64,000 nucleotides of DNA from the NCBI RefSeq assembly GCF_900109145.1, contig NZ_FNYY01000006.1, positions 124,001 to 188,000 on the forward strand, read 5' to 3'. Made by a program: the position numbers and the translations under genes. Origin of the DNA: Marinovum algicola. Its GTDB lineage: Bacteria; Pseudomonadota; Alphaproteobacteria; Rhodobacterales; Rhodobacteraceae. The notes beneath the pieces were generated by a model. That model saw only the letters and a program-made list of their open reading frames with translations, made no database searches and had not been told where the DNA came from. Shown one piece after another: positions 18,120-30,768 of the stretch (its first letter is position 1; each line of letters opens with the position of its first letter).

Positions 18120-18146
18120 GCCGTTCAAGTGACGTAAAGTTACGGG

Positions 18147-18171
18147 AAGCGCCCCATTGGGGCGCTTTTTT
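18147..18171 (+). terminator. Intrinsic terminator of rpsT
   Basis: A perfect 9-base-pair stem AAGCGCCCC/GGGGCGCTT (18147-18155 and 18159-18167) with loop ATT runs into six T (18166-18171). It separates rpsT from the dnaA control region. Confidence 0.93.
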
Positions 18172-18234
18172 CGTGCAATATCAGTGGGCGCAAATGGGCA
18201 TAGTGGCATTGTTGCACAGGGCTGGGGATTCTTT

Positions 18235-18243
18235 TTATGCACA
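18235..18243 (+). promoter_or_regulatory. DnaA box
   Basis: TTATGCACA is an exact match to the DnaA-box consensus TTATNCACA. It lies 376 bases upstream of the dnaA start. Confidence 0.6.
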
Positions 18244-18364
18244 ACCCGAGTCAACATTTAGTTTCGGTTGCCGCTCTACGTGCGAGGTTGCTAGTTTCGG
18301 TCTTGCGAGTCAGCTCGCACTGGGGGGACAGGCGAAGCCAGTCGATTTGCACCGACTGAATTGA

Positions 18365-18373
18365 TGTGGACAA
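18365..18373 (-). promoter_or_regulatory. Near-consensus DnaA box
   Basis: TTGTCCACA on the minus strand differs by one base from TTATCCACA. It lies 121 bases downstream of the perfect box. Confidence 0.45.
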
Positions 18374-18610
18374 GAGCCGGATACGGCCGTGTTTACAGCA
18401 TATTAGAGCATTGTGCTCGAAGCCATGTCCAAGACGGAAACACAAGGTCGCCAGGCCGAATCTCGGAGTCCATCGGTCTCCGGAGGGGAAAGGTGTTTCT
18501 ATAGGATGGCTGGTGTTGCCGGGTCCGCCCGGTATGGGGACCACCGGTCATATTTTTTAGCGCCGGTAGCCGCGAGGCCGCCGGGTACATGGGAACGGAC
18601 GCAGGGACAC

Positions 18611-20005
18611 ATGACAAAAGACCAGTGGGGAGCACTACAGGGGCAGTTGCGCGAGACCGTTGGAGCAAACAACTTCACCAATTGGATCGAGCCGCTACAA
18701 TTCGAAGGGGTGACGGACGGGGTGGCGCATTTCAATGTGCCGACCAGTTTTCTAGGCAATTACGTTCAGCGCAATTTTGGGGATTTGCTGCTGTATGCTA
18801 TGACCAATGCCGGGGCGGATGTGCGCCGGATCGAGTTTGACGTGCCGGCCAACAAGGCCAGCATGCCGGCGGTGTCGCGTGCAGCGAACACGCCCGACCG
18901 GACCGGACAAACACAAACCAAGGCGACACAGTCGATGACATCACGCGCAGATCTGGCCGACTTGCTGCCCAGCGCGCCTCTCGACAAGCGGTTCACCTTC
19001 GACACCTTTGTCGTCGGCAAGCCGAACGAGCTGGCGCATGCCGCGGCGCGGCGCGTCGGTGAGGGGGGCGAGGTGACATTCAACCCGCTGTTTCTCTATG
19101 GCGGCGTGGGCCTCGGCAAGACGCACCTGATGCATGCCATCGCGTGGGAGCTGAAAAGCCGCTCGCCGCATCTCAACGTGCTCTACCTGTCGGCCGAGCA
19201 GTTCATGTATCGTTTCGTCCAGGCGCTTCGCGACCGCAAAATGATGGATTTCAAACAGATCTTTCGCTCGGTTGATGTGCTGATGGTGGATGACGTCCAG
19301 TTCATCGCCGGCAAGGACAGCACCCAGGAGGAGTTCTTTCACACCTTCAACGCGCTGGTGGATCAGAACAAGCAGATCATCATTTCGGCCGACCGCGCGC
19401 CGGGCGAGATCAAGGATATGGAGAACCGCATCCAGTCGCGGCTGCAATCCGGTCTTGTCGTCGATCTGCACCCGACGGATTACGAATTGCGCCTTGGCAT
19501 CCTGCATTCCAAGCTGGCGACGCACCGGCTGCAATATCCCGAGCTGGAGCTCGACGAGAAGGTGCTCGAATTCCTCGCGCACCGGATCTCGACCAACGTG
19601 CGGGTGCTCGAAGGCGCGCTGACGCGGCTTTTCGCCTTTGCCTCGCTGGTCGGCCGGCCGATCACCATGGAGCTGACGCAGGATTGTCTGGCCGATGTGC
19701 TGCGCGCCTCGGAACGCAAGATCACCATCGAGGAGATCCAGCGCCAGGTGGCCGAGCATTACAACATCCGCATGTCCGAGCTGATCGGGCCGAAGCGGCT
19801 GCGGGTGTTTGCGCGGCCGCGTCAGGTGGCGATGTATCTCTGCAAGCAGCTGACCAGCCGCTCGCTGCCCGAGATCGGCCGCCGCTTTGGCGGGCGGGAC
19901 CACACCACCGTGATGCACGGGGTGCGGCGCATCGAAGAGCTCAAGGTGCAGGACGGCCAGATCGCCGAAGACCTGGAGATGCTGCGCCGGACGCTGGAAG
20001 CGTAG
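18611..20005 (+). CDS. dnaA: Chromosomal replication initiator DnaA
   Basis: DnaA binds DnaA boxes and opens the origin. The 464-residue product from the ATG at 18611 starts MTKDQWGALQGQLRETVGAN (domain I), has a variable linker (about 80-115), and an AAA+ domain with Walker A GGVGLGKT at 164-171 and Walker B VLMVDDVQF. The C-terminal DNA-binding domain has the signature GGRDHTTVMHGVRR. The start is preceded by AGGGA. dnaN follows after 161 bases, the usual core order. Confidence 0.97.
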   Translation: MTKDQWGALQGQLRETVGANNFTNWIEPLQFEGVTDGVAHFNVPTSFLGNYVQRNFGDLLLYAMTNAGADVRRIEFDVPANKASMPAVSRAANTPDRTGQTQTKATQSMTSRADLADLLPSAPLDKRFTFDTFVVGKPNELAHAAARRVGEGGEVTFNPLFLYGGVGLGKTHLMHAIAWELKSRSPHLNVLYLSAEQFMYRFVQALRDRKMMDFKQIFRSVDVLMVDDVQFIAGKDSTQEEFFHTFNALVDQNKQIIISADRAPGEIKDMENRIQSRLQSGLVVDLHPTDYELRLGILHSKLATHRLQYPELELDEKVLEFLAHRISTNVRVLEGALTRLFAFASLVGRPITMELTQDCLADVLRASERKITIEEIQRQVAEHYNIRMSELIGPKRLRVFARPRQVAMYLCKQLTSRSLPEIGRRFGGRDHTTVMHGVRRIEELKVQDGQIAEDLEMLRRTLEA

Positions 20006-20166
20006 GCGGGAAAGCACGATTGGCGGGCCGAGTGCGATCTTGGCCCGTCGTGCCCTTGACGCCCCTCTCAAACCATTGGAAACCTCTCGTAATTGCCCGA
20101 AAAGGGCTTGGAGCGCTGGGGGGATGCGGCTAACGTGCCGGTCCCGGGCTTTCGGAGGGACAGGGT

Positions 20167-21285
20167 ATGAAAATCAGTATCGAACGCGGCACGTTGCTCA
20201 AGGCCGTCGCGCAGGCGCAATCGGTTGTCGAGCGCCGCAACACAATCCCGATCCTTGCCAATGTCCTGATCGAAGCCGAGGGGGATACCGTGTCCTTCCG
20301 CGCCACCGACCTTGATATCGAGGTGGTCGACAAGGCCGCCGCCCAGGTCGAACGCGCCGGCGCCACCACCGTTGCCGCCGTCACCCTGCACGAGATCGTT
20401 CGCAAGCTGCCCGATGGCGCGCTGGTGACTCTGGCCGAAGAAGGCGCCTCGGGCCGGCTGACGGTCGAGGCCGGACGGTCGAATTTCTCGCTGGCGACGC
20501 TGCCGCGCGAGGATTTCCCGGTGATGGCGACCTCGGAATATTCGTCCAACTTCTCGGCCCCGGCGCCGGTTCTGCGGCGGCTGTTCGACAAGTCGAAATT
20601 CGCCATTTCCACGGAAGAGACGCGGTATTACCTGAACGGCGTCTACATGCATGTCGCGGATGGCGAAGAGGGCAAGGCGCTGCGCTGCGTTGCCACCGAT
20701 GGCCACCGTCTGGCGCGGATCGACGCCCCGCTGCCCGATGGCGCCGGCGAGATGCCCGGCGTGATCGTACCGCGCAAGACCGTGGGCGAGCTGCGCAAGC
20801 TGCTGGACGATGACGACATGGAAATCGCGGTCTCGGTCTCCGAGACCAAGGTGCGCTTTGCCACGCCGGACATCATGCTGACGTCCAAGGTGATCGACGG
20901 CACCTTCCCCGATTACACCCGCGTCATTCCGCAGGGCAACACCCGCAAGCTCGAAGTCGATGCCAGCGATTTCGCCCGCGCGGTCGACCGGGTGGCGACG
21001 GTTTCGTCCGAGCGGTCGCGGGCGGTGAAGATGGCGCTGGACGAGGATCGGCTGGTGCTCTCGGTGAACGCGCCCGACAGCGGCGCCGCCGAGGAAGAGC
21101 TGGCCGTGGCCTACGGCGATGAGCGGCTCGAGATCGGGTTCAACGCGAAATACCTGCTGGAGATCGCCAGCCAGGTGGACCGCGAGAACGCGGTCTTCAT
21201 GTTTAATTCCGCCGGCGATCCGACCCTGATGCGCGAAGGCAATGACACCAGCGCGGTTTATGTCGTCATGCCGATGCGGGTCTGA
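20167..21285 (+). CDS. dnaN: DNA polymerase III beta sliding clamp
   Basis: DnaN forms the ring-shaped dimer that tethers DNA polymerase III to DNA. The 372-residue product starts MKISIERGTLLKAVAQAQSV and has three similar clamp domains. Conserved pieces include VERRNTIPILANVLI, RCVATDGHRLARI and a C-terminus ending YVVMPMRV, which forms part of the partner-binding pocket. GGAGGG lies upstream of the ATG. It is followed by recF. Confidence 0.98.
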   Translation: MKISIERGTLLKAVAQAQSVVERRNTIPILANVLIEAEGDTVSFRATDLDIEVVDKAAAQVERAGATTVAAVTLHEIVRKLPDGALVTLAEEGASGRLTVEAGRSNFSLATLPREDFPVMATSEYSSNFSAPAPVLRRLFDKSKFAISTEETRYYLNGVYMHVADGEEGKALRCVATDGHRLARIDAPLPDGAGEMPGVIVPRKTVGELRKLLDDDDMEIAVSVSETKVRFATPDIMLTSKVIDGTFPDYTRVIPQGNTRKLEVDASDFARAVDRVATVSSERSRAVKMALDEDRLVLSVNAPDSGAAEEELAVAYGDERLEIGFNAKYLLEIASQVDRENAVFMFNSAGDPTLMREGNDTSAVYVVMPMRV

Positions 21286-21384
21286 GTGCCTTTCCGGCGC
21301 GGAATCTGGGCCGCAGGCCGCCGCGCCATCGCCGACCGGCCGTCTGCGGCGGCGATCGCGCGGTTTGCGCTACGTGGCTAGGTC

Positions 21385-25135
<3,751 letters not shown>

Positions 25136-25195
25136 AGGGCTGTAGGGGATGCAGGGTCACAAACGGCTCATGCTGGAGTGAGGTAAAGCGAACTG

Positions 25196-25252
25196 CCGCC
25201 ACCGCAAGTTTCGGTCTCGCGCGAGACCGGCGCCAGGCTCCGCTGGTGGCGG
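25196..25252. terminator. Nested palindrome between convergent gyrB and rpiR-type gene
   Basis: An outer stem CCGCCACC/GGTGGCGG (25196-25203 and 25245-25252) encloses an 18-base perfect palindrome CGGTCTCGCGCGAGACCG at 25212-25229. It lies between two genes that end toward each other and could stop transcription in both directions. There is no T-run, so it may act through structure or Rho. Confidence 0.5.
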
Positions 25253-25272
25253 TCGCGGTGCCGGCAACGGCG

Positions 25273-26211
25273 TTAGTCGCCCAGAGGTTGCGGGTCGGTC
25301 CGGCCGTGGTAGGCGGTAAGCGAGGCGCGGATGCGGCGCAGGTTCTCGCGGGTCTTGTCGGTGTTTTCATGCGCCACGGACAGCGCCAGCGCGTCGAGAA
25401 TGGCCAGATAGGCAAAGCGCGACGGCGTCGGTTTGAAGATGTCGCTGTCTTCCGGCAGGTCGAGGCCGATTGCGGTTTCGCAGGCGTCGGCCAGGCGAGA
25501 GCCGGCCCGGGAGATGCCGAGGGTGGCGGCGCCGTAGCTGCGCGCCACGCGGGCGGCGCCGACCACGGCGTCGGCCTCACCGCTGGAAGAAAACAGCAGC
25601 ATCACGTCACCGGGGCCCAGGGTCGCGGCCCGCATCTGCAAAACGTAGCTGTCATTGACCGACGCGCTGGGGATGCCGAGGCGAAAAAGCCGGTTGGCGG
25701 CCTCGGTGGCAAGCATCGAGGAGCCGCCGCCGATGCCGGCCGACACCACCTGCCGGGCGTGTGCCAGAAGCGTGCCGGCCGCGGCGATCTGCTGCGGATC
25801 CACCTGGTTCTGGGCGGCCGAGAGGGTGGCATAAAGCGCGCCGAGCACACGGTCGAGCGCGGTGCCGGACAGGCCGTCGTCGCCGGCGGCGATGGCGGGC
25901 TGAAGATATTGTTGGCTCACCGCCAGGTTCTGGGCCAGGCGCAGCTTGAACTCGCGAAATCCGTCGCAGCCAAGCGTCCGGCAAAACCGGATCACCGTCG
26001 GCGTGCTGACATCGGCGGCTTCGGCAACCTTGGCAATGGTCATGTCCGAGACCGTGTTCAGATTGGCTTTGACGAAATCCGCCACCTTCTGTTCCCGGGC
26101 GGCAAAATTGCCGTCGTGCTTGCGCAATTCCGAGATGACATCGGCCACCCTGGCGCGGCCGCGCACTGGCAGTTCCGACGAGGACGACAGGTCTGATCGA
26201 TCGCTTGGCAT
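25273..26211 (-). CDS. RpiR-family transcriptional regulator (HTH plus SIS domain)
   Basis: The 312-residue product has an N-terminal HTH_6 domain (about 25-100; helix region DMTIAKVAEAADVSTPTVIR) and a C-terminal SIS domain (about 140-280) with SAGIGGGSSMLATEAANRLF and LLFSSSGEADAVV. SIS domains usually bind phosphosugars or related ligands. It is divergent from the TRAP importer operon, with dyad-symmetric repeats in the gap, so it probably controls that operon and itself. The ligand is unknown. Confidence 0.92.
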   Translation of the reverse strand: MPSDRSDLSSSSELPVRGRARVADVISELRKHDGNFAAREQKVADFVKANLNTVSDMTIAKVAEAADVSTPTVIRFCRTLGCDGFREFKLRLAQNLAVSQQYLQPAIAAGDDGLSGTALDRVLGALYATLSAAQNQVDPQQIAAAGTLLAHARQVVSAGIGGGSSMLATEAANRLFRLGIPSASVNDSYVLQMRAATLGPGDVMLLFSSSGEADAVVGAARVARSYGAATLGISRAGSRLADACETAIGLDLPEDSDIFKPTPSRFAYLAILDALALSVAHENTDKTRENLRRIRASLTAYHGRTDPQPLGD

Positions 26212-26233
26212 GGGTCACCGTTTCATCCGTTTG

Positions 26234-26248
26234 CGTACCTTAGATACA
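26234..26248 (+). promoter_or_regulatory. Candidate RpiR-type operator, copy 1
   Basis: CGTACCTTAGATACA matches the element at 26348-26362 at 12 of 15 positions and has the same dyad form TGTAnCTWAGnTACA. It lies 22 bases upstream of the regulator's start. Confidence 0.45.
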
Positions 26249-26258
26249 TATGACTGAC

Positions 26259-26307
26259 AATAAAGTACATAGATGACAGGGATTTCCGCTCATACATGTA
26301 CTTTAAT
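26259..26307. promoter_or_regulatory. Inverted repeat in the rpiR-type/TRAP gap
   Basis: AATAAAGTACAT (26259-26270) and ATGTACTTTAAT (26296-26307) are inverted copies matching at 11 of 12 positions, 25 bases apart. The shared GTAC core resembles the flanking operator candidates, so it may be a further binding site or a DNA loop. Confidence 0.4.
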
Positions 26308-26347
26308 GACAAAATTGCTTGATTTTTCCCGGATGCTTCGGCAGAAC

Positions 26348-26362
26348 TGTACCTAAGTTACA
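26348..26362 (+). promoter_or_regulatory. Candidate RpiR-type operator, copy 2
   Basis: TGTACCTAAGTTACA is an imperfect dyad (TGTA...TACA) 24 bases before the first TRAP gene. It is the partner of 26234-26248; the two flank the inverted repeat at 26259-26307. Confidence 0.45.
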
Positions 26363-26386
26363 AAATGGATTCGGGGAGGGGTCATT

Positions 26387-26893
26387 GTGAAATCCTGGGC
26401 TGGAAATGTCAGTGCGCGGATTAACGCCGTGGTCGAGGCCATTGTGGCGGGCCTCATGCTGGCGCTTGTGTTCGACGTCTGGCTGGGCGTCGTCGATCGC
26501 TATTATTTCCACTGGCAGCTTCCCTGGCCCGAGGAATTTGCCCGTTATCTGATGATCTGGGCGGCGATGCTGGCGGTGTCCTGCGGTATTGCCGGGCGCG
26601 AACATATCGGGTTGACGGCCTTTGTCGACCTGCTTCCCAAGGTGCTGCGTCGGGCCAGCCTGATCGCGATGGATTTGCTGGCGCTGGCGCTTTTTCTCTA
26701 CGTGCTCTGGTACGGCATTCCCTTTGCCAATGGCGGCGCCAGCCGGCAGGCGATGATCTTTGGCACCAGCTTGCGCCCCTATTACGCGGCGATCCCGATG
26801 GCGGCGGCGATTGCCTCGCTCCAGATGGCGCTGGTGCTTCTGCGCGATCTTGGCGCCCACAGCGAACCCACCTTCGAGGAGGACGCGGTATGA
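26387..26893 (+). CDS. TRAP transporter small membrane subunit (DctQ family)
   Basis: DctQ-type proteins are the small four-helix subunit of TRAP importers, which use an ion gradient and a periplasmic binding protein. The 168-residue product has four hydrophobic segments and the family region LPWPEEFARYLMIWAAML at about residues 45-62. The start is GTG with GGGGAGGGG upstream. It overlaps the large subunit gene by four bases, as usual. Confidence 0.92.
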   Translation: MKSWAGNVSARINAVVEAIVAGLMLALVFDVWLGVVDRYYFHWQLPWPEEFARYLMIWAAMLAVSCGIAGREHIGLTAFVDLLPKVLRRASLIAMDLLALALFLYVLWYGIPFANGGASRQAMIFGTSLRPYYAAIPMAAAIASLQMALVLLRDLGAHSEPTFEEDAV

Positions 26894-28176
26894 TCTGGGC
26901 GCTGGCAGCATTTGTCTTTCTGATCCTGTTTGGCATGCCGATCGGCTTTGCCATCGGCCTGGCGGGTGTCGTCGGGTTGATCGATATGGGCGGAACCCAG
27001 TTTCTCGCCATCGGCCCGTCCAAGATCTTCAACGGCCTCAACATCTTTCCCTTTCTCGCCATGCCGTTCTTTATCCTCGCGGGTGAGGTGATGAACGACA
27101 CCGGCATCACCGACCGGCTGGTCAAGCTGGCCCGCGTTCTGGTGGGCCGGTTCCGCGGCGGGCTGGCGCATACCAACATGCTGGCCTCGGTGTTCTTCGC
27201 CGGGCTGACCGGCTCGGCCACGGCCGATGCCGCCGCCTTTGGCCGCACGCTGGTGCCGGCGATGGTCAAGGAGGGCTACAAGCGCGACTATGCCTGTGCT
27301 GTTACCGCCGCCGGCTCGATCATCGGGCCGACGATTCCGCCCTCGGGGCTGATGGTGGTCTATGGCTCGCTGATGGGCGTGTCGATTGCCGGGCTGTTCG
27401 CCGCGGGCGTCCTGCCGGGGCTGGTGATTTGCTTGGTCTGCATGTCGGTGATCGCCATCGGCGGCAACCGCGAGAACCTGCCCAAGGCGCTGCGCGGCGC
27501 CACGCTGCGCGAGGTCTGGCAGACCTTCGTGTCGTCGCTGACGGCGCTGGCGATGCCCGTCATCATCCTCGGCGGCATCCTGGGCGGCGTGGTGACACCC
27601 ACCGAGGCGGCTTCGATCGCCGTGGCCTATGCGCTCTTCATCGGCATCTTCGTCTATCGCACGCTGACCTTCCGCAGCTTCTACGGCATGCTGGTGCGCA
27701 CCGCGCGGATCACCGGGGTGATCTTCGTCATCATCGCCTTCGCCGGCATCCTTGGCTGGTGGATGAGCTTCGAGCGCATCCCGCAGATGATCGCCGAGGG
27801 CGTGCTGAGCCTGTCGGACAACCGCTATATCGTGATCGCCATCATCATCGGCCTGCTACTTGTCGTGGGCATGGTGATGGACATCACCGCCATCCTGATC
27901 ATCCTCGCGCCGGTGCTGGTGCCGCTGACCGAGAATGTCGGGCTCGAGCCGATCCATGCCGGGATCATCTTCGTGCTGGCGCTCAACATATCGCTGATGA
28001 CGCCGCCGGTGGGCGCCTGTCTCTTTGTGCTGTCCTCGGTGACGGGCGAAAAGCTCGAGCGGATCTCGCTCAAGCTCTTCCCCTTCCTGATAGCCGAGGT
28101 CGCGGTGCTCTTCATCTTCGCCTTCTGGGAGGACGCAGCGCTCTGGCTGCCGCGCCTGCTGGGATTTGCCCAATAA
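26890..28176 (+). CDS. TRAP transporter large membrane subunit (DctM family)
   Basis: DctM is the large, 12-helix transport subunit. The 428-residue product is strongly hydrophobic with family motifs: GMPIGFAIGLAGVVGL near the start, FFAGLTGSATADAAAFGRTL, the GSIIGPTIPPSGLMVVYGSL loop, and NISLMTPPVGACLFV near the end. It is coupled to the small subunit by an ATGA overlap, and the binding protein gene follows after 27 bases. Confidence 0.95.
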   Translation: MIWALAAFVFLILFGMPIGFAIGLAGVVGLIDMGGTQFLAIGPSKIFNGLNIFPFLAMPFFILAGEVMNDTGITDRLVKLARVLVGRFRGGLAHTNMLASVFFAGLTGSATADAAAFGRTLVPAMVKEGYKRDYACAVTAAGSIIGPTIPPSGLMVVYGSLMGVSIAGLFAAGVLPGLVICLVCMSVIAIGGNRENLPKALRGATLREVWQTFVSSLTALAMPVIILGGILGGVVTPTEAASIAVAYALFIGIFVYRTLTFRSFYGMLVRTARITGVIFVIIAFAGILGWWMSFERIPQMIAEGVLSLSDNRYIVIAIIIGLLLVVGMVMDITAILIILAPVLVPLTENVGLEPIHAGIIFVLALNISLMTPPVGACLFVLSSVTGEKLERISLKLFPFLIAEVAVLFIFAFWEDAALWLPRLLGFAQ

Positions 28177-28203
28177 CCGTTTCATGACAACTGGAGGATA
28201 ATA

Positions 28204-29241
28204 ATGAAACATCTCGCAACCTGTGCCGCGCTTGCCGGCATGATGACCGCCTCGTCGGCCTTTGCCGGTGGCACAATCAAGTTCGGCCATGACAACAAGG
28301 CCGACCCCTTCGAGAACCCGGCGCATGCCTGTACTGCCGTCTTCTCGAACATTCTCGAGGCCGGCACCAACGGCAGCGTCGACGTCGAGGTCTTTGGCTC
28401 GAACCAACTCGGCACCGCCGCCGAACACGTGCAGCAGGTGCGCGACGGCATCTTGCAGGCGACGCTGACCTCGACCGGGGCGTTGGCCAGCTATTACCCG
28501 CGCATCGACGTGCTGAACCTGCCCTTTGCCTTTGCCGACAACAGCTCGACGTACGAAGTCTTCGATGGTGCCTTCGGCACGGCGCTGGCGGCGGATATCG
28601 AAGAGACGCTGGGCGACGTGGTGGTCCTGGGGTTCCCGGATACCGGCGGGTTCTTTGCCGTCACCAACTCCAAGCGGCCGATTGCCGACCTGGCGGATTT
28701 CGAGGGCGTGCGGGTGCGCACCATGACCCTGCCGTCGCACCAGAAGATCATGCAGGCGCTCGGCGCCGAGGCCTATCCTCTGGCCTGGGGCGAGGTCTAT
28801 TCCGGGCTGCAAACCGGCGTGATCGACGGCCAGATGAACCCGGTGCCGATCATCTCGTTCGCGAACTTCGCCGAGGTGCAGGAATACATGACGCTCACCA
28901 ACCACCTGTTTTCGCCCTATACCTTCATGATTAACCGGGCGTTCTATGAAGATCTGACCGATCAGGAGCGGACCGTGCTGCACCACGCGGCCGAGAACTG
29001 CGTCACCGCCAGCCGTGGCATCAGCCGGATCATCGAAGCCTCGGATCGTGGTCTTGCCGGGTTGATGGACCAGATCGAGGTGACCGCCCTGACCGCCGAG
29101 CAGCGCAAGGCCATGGCCGATGCGACCCAGCCGGTGTTCGAGACCCATGTCGCCGAGAATCTGGACGCCAAGGCGGGCGAATTGCTCGAGCTTCTGAAGA
29201 CCGAGGTCTCTGCCGCCAACGGCAACACCTACCTCGACTGA
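28204..29241 (+). CDS. TRAP transporter substrate-binding protein (DctP family)
   Basis: This periplasmic protein captures the substrate for the TRAP importer. The 345-residue product has a signal peptide (cleavage about residue 21, after SSAFA) and the family core with the conserved arginine region GVRVRTMTLPSHQ at 169-180, which in DctP proteins usually pairs with a substrate carboxylate. The motif EVYSGLQTGVIDGQMNP follows. The substrate cannot be read from sequence, though a carboxylated compound is likely. Confidence 0.94.
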   Translation: MKHLATCAALAGMMTASSAFAGGTIKFGHDNKADPFENPAHACTAVFSNILEAGTNGSVDVEVFGSNQLGTAAEHVQQVRDGILQATLTSTGALASYYPRIDVLNLPFAFADNSSTYEVFDGAFGTALAADIEETLGDVVVLGFPDTGGFFAVTNSKRPIADLADFEGVRVRTMTLPSHQKIMQALGAEAYPLAWGEVYSGLQTGVIDGQMNPVPIISFANFAEVQEYMTLTNHLFSPYTFMINRAFYEDLTDQERTVLHHAAENCVTASRGISRIIEASDRGLAGLMDQIEVTALTAEQRKAMADATQPVFETHVAENLDAKAGELLELLKTEVSAANGNTYLD

Positions 29242-29301
29242 TCCCGACAATGCGGGCCGGGGGCGCTCTGCCGCCGGCCCCAAGCAGATAGGTTTCCCAA
29301 T

Positions 29302-30768
29302 ATGCGTGTTTTCTGTGCCTCCGTCGCAACGGAATGCAATACCTTCTCGCCGCTGCGGGCCGACTTCACCGATTTCGCCCAGAGCTTCTATGCTCCGCCG
29401 GGGGCGCATCCAGAGACGCCGACCCTGTGCAGCGCGGTCTTTCCGGCGCTGCGCCGGCGAGAAGCCGCCGGCGAGATCGAGCTGATCGAGGGCACCGCGA
29501 CCTGGGCCGAGCCGGGCGGCATCGTGAATGCGCCGACATGGGACCGGTTGCGCGAAGAGGTGCTGGCGCAGCTGCGCGCCGCGCTTCCTGTCGAGGCGGT
29601 GGTACTGGGGCTGCACGGCGCGATGATCGCCGAAAACTGCGTCGATTGCGAGGGCGTGCTGATCGAAAGCATGCGCGAGGTCGTCGGGCCTGATGTCACC
29701 ATCGGCGTCAGTTTCGACCCGCATAGCCACCTTAGCGCCAAACGCACGGACAACGCGGATATCGTCACTGTTTTCAAGGAATTCCCGCACACCGATTTCG
29801 TCGAAACCGGCGAGGCCTGTGTCGATCTGACCCTGCGCGCCGCGCGGGGCGAGATTGCCCCCGCGATGGCGGTGTTTGACGTGCGGCTGATGGATATCCT
29901 GCCCACCAGCCGCGATCCGATGCGCGGTTTCGTCGACCGGATGCAGGCGCTCGAGGCCTCCGGCGCGGCGCTGTCGGTTTCGGTGATCCATGGATTCATG
30001 GCGGGCGACTCGCCCGATCTGGGCGCAAAGCTCATCGTCATCACCGACAATGACCCGGCCGCCGCCGACCGGCTGGCGCGTGATCTGGGGATGGAACTCT
30101 TTTCCTTTCGCGGTGCGGCCCGGCCCGATTTCCTGACCGCCCGCGAGGCACTGCAACGCGCCGCCGCCGCGCCCGAAGGGCCGGTGGTGATCGCCGACGT
30201 CTGGGACAATCCCGGCGGCGGCGTGCCGGGCGACAGCACCATTCTGCTGCGCGAGGCGATGGCGCTGGGGCTTACCGATGCAGCCTTTGGCACGATCTGG
30301 GATCCGATGGCGGTGCGGCTTTGCCATGCGGCGGGCGAGGGCGCCCGGCTGGCGCTGCGCTTTGGCGGCAAGACCTCCTCGGTGGCGGGCGATCCGGTGG
30401 ATGCCGAGGTTCTCGTCAAGCGCGTGCAGAAAGATGCGGTCCAGAGCTTCGGCACCTCGGTCGTGCCGCTCGGCGACTGCGCGGTGATCGAAGTGCAGGG
30501 GATCGAGGTCGTGCTGAACTCGAACCGGGCGCAGGCCTTTTCGCCGGATCTGTTCAGCAACCTCGGCATCGACACCGCCGCCCGCAAGATCCTGGTGGTC
30601 AAGTCGACCAACCATTTCCATGGCGCCTTTGCTCCGATAGCGGCCGAGATCCTCTATGCCGCGGTGGACGGGCCGTACCCGAACGACCCGCGCAAAAACG
30701 CCTATACCCGCCTGACCCGGCCGCTCTGGCCGATCGTCGACAACCCGCATGAATTGGAGGCGCAATGA
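29302..30768 (+). CDS. M81-family metallopeptidase (MlrC-type)
   Basis: M81 proteins are zinc hydrolases best known from MlrC, which cuts small peptides in microcystin breakdown. The 488-residue product has an N-terminal DUF1485 region and a C-terminal MlrC_C region. The metal-binding pattern D-x-H...H is present: Asp139 and His141 in SFDPHSH, and His163 in FKEFPHTDFVETG. GLHGAMIAENC (103-113) is also conserved. No signal peptide, so it acts in the cytoplasm. It overlaps the next gene by four bases and follows the TRAP genes; most family members in such operons have unknown substrates. Confidence 0.88.
   Translation: MRVFCASVATECNTFSPLRADFTDFAQSFYAPPGAHPETPTLCSAVFPALRRREAAGEIELIEGTATWAEPGGIVNAPTWDRLREEVLAQLRAALPVEAVVLGLHGAMIAENCVDCEGVLIESMREVVGPDVTIGVSFDPHSHLSAKRTDNADIVTVFKEFPHTDFVETGEACVDLTLRAARGEIAPAMAVFDVRLMDILPTSRDPMRGFVDRMQALEASGAALSVSVIHGFMAGDSPDLGAKLIVITDNDPAAADRLARDLGMELFSFRGAARPDFLTAREALQRAAAAPEGPVVIADVWDNPGGGVPGDSTILLREAMALGLTDAAFGTIWDPMAVRLCHAAGEGARLALRFGGKTSSVAGDPVDAEVLVKRVQKDAVQSFGTSVVPLGDCAVIEVQGIEVVLNSNRAQAFSPDLFSNLGIDTAARKILVVKSTNHFHGAFAPIAAEILYAAVDGPYPNDPRKNAYTRLTRPLWPIVDNPHELEAQ

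Larger units (their letters stand above)
18172..18610 (+). other. dnaA upstream region, candidate regulatory or origin region
   Basis: This 439-base gap holds no convincing gene; an in-frame extension of dnaA upstream of 18611 lacks conserved sequence. It contains one perfect DnaA box, one near-perfect box on the other strand, and five GANTC sites (18227, 18248, 18307, 18458 and 18466), about five times the chance density. GANTC is the target of the cell-cycle methyltransferase CcrM. This fits a cell-cycle-controlled dnaA promoter. Whether it is also oriC is open, because few boxes and no long AT-rich stretch are visible. Confidence 0.5.

Noticed and set aside
18413-18610. In-frame upstream extension of dnaA by 66 codons
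   Set aside because: DnaA domain I begins at the ATG at 18611, which has AGGGA upstream; the extension is not family sequence and contains the regulatory sites.
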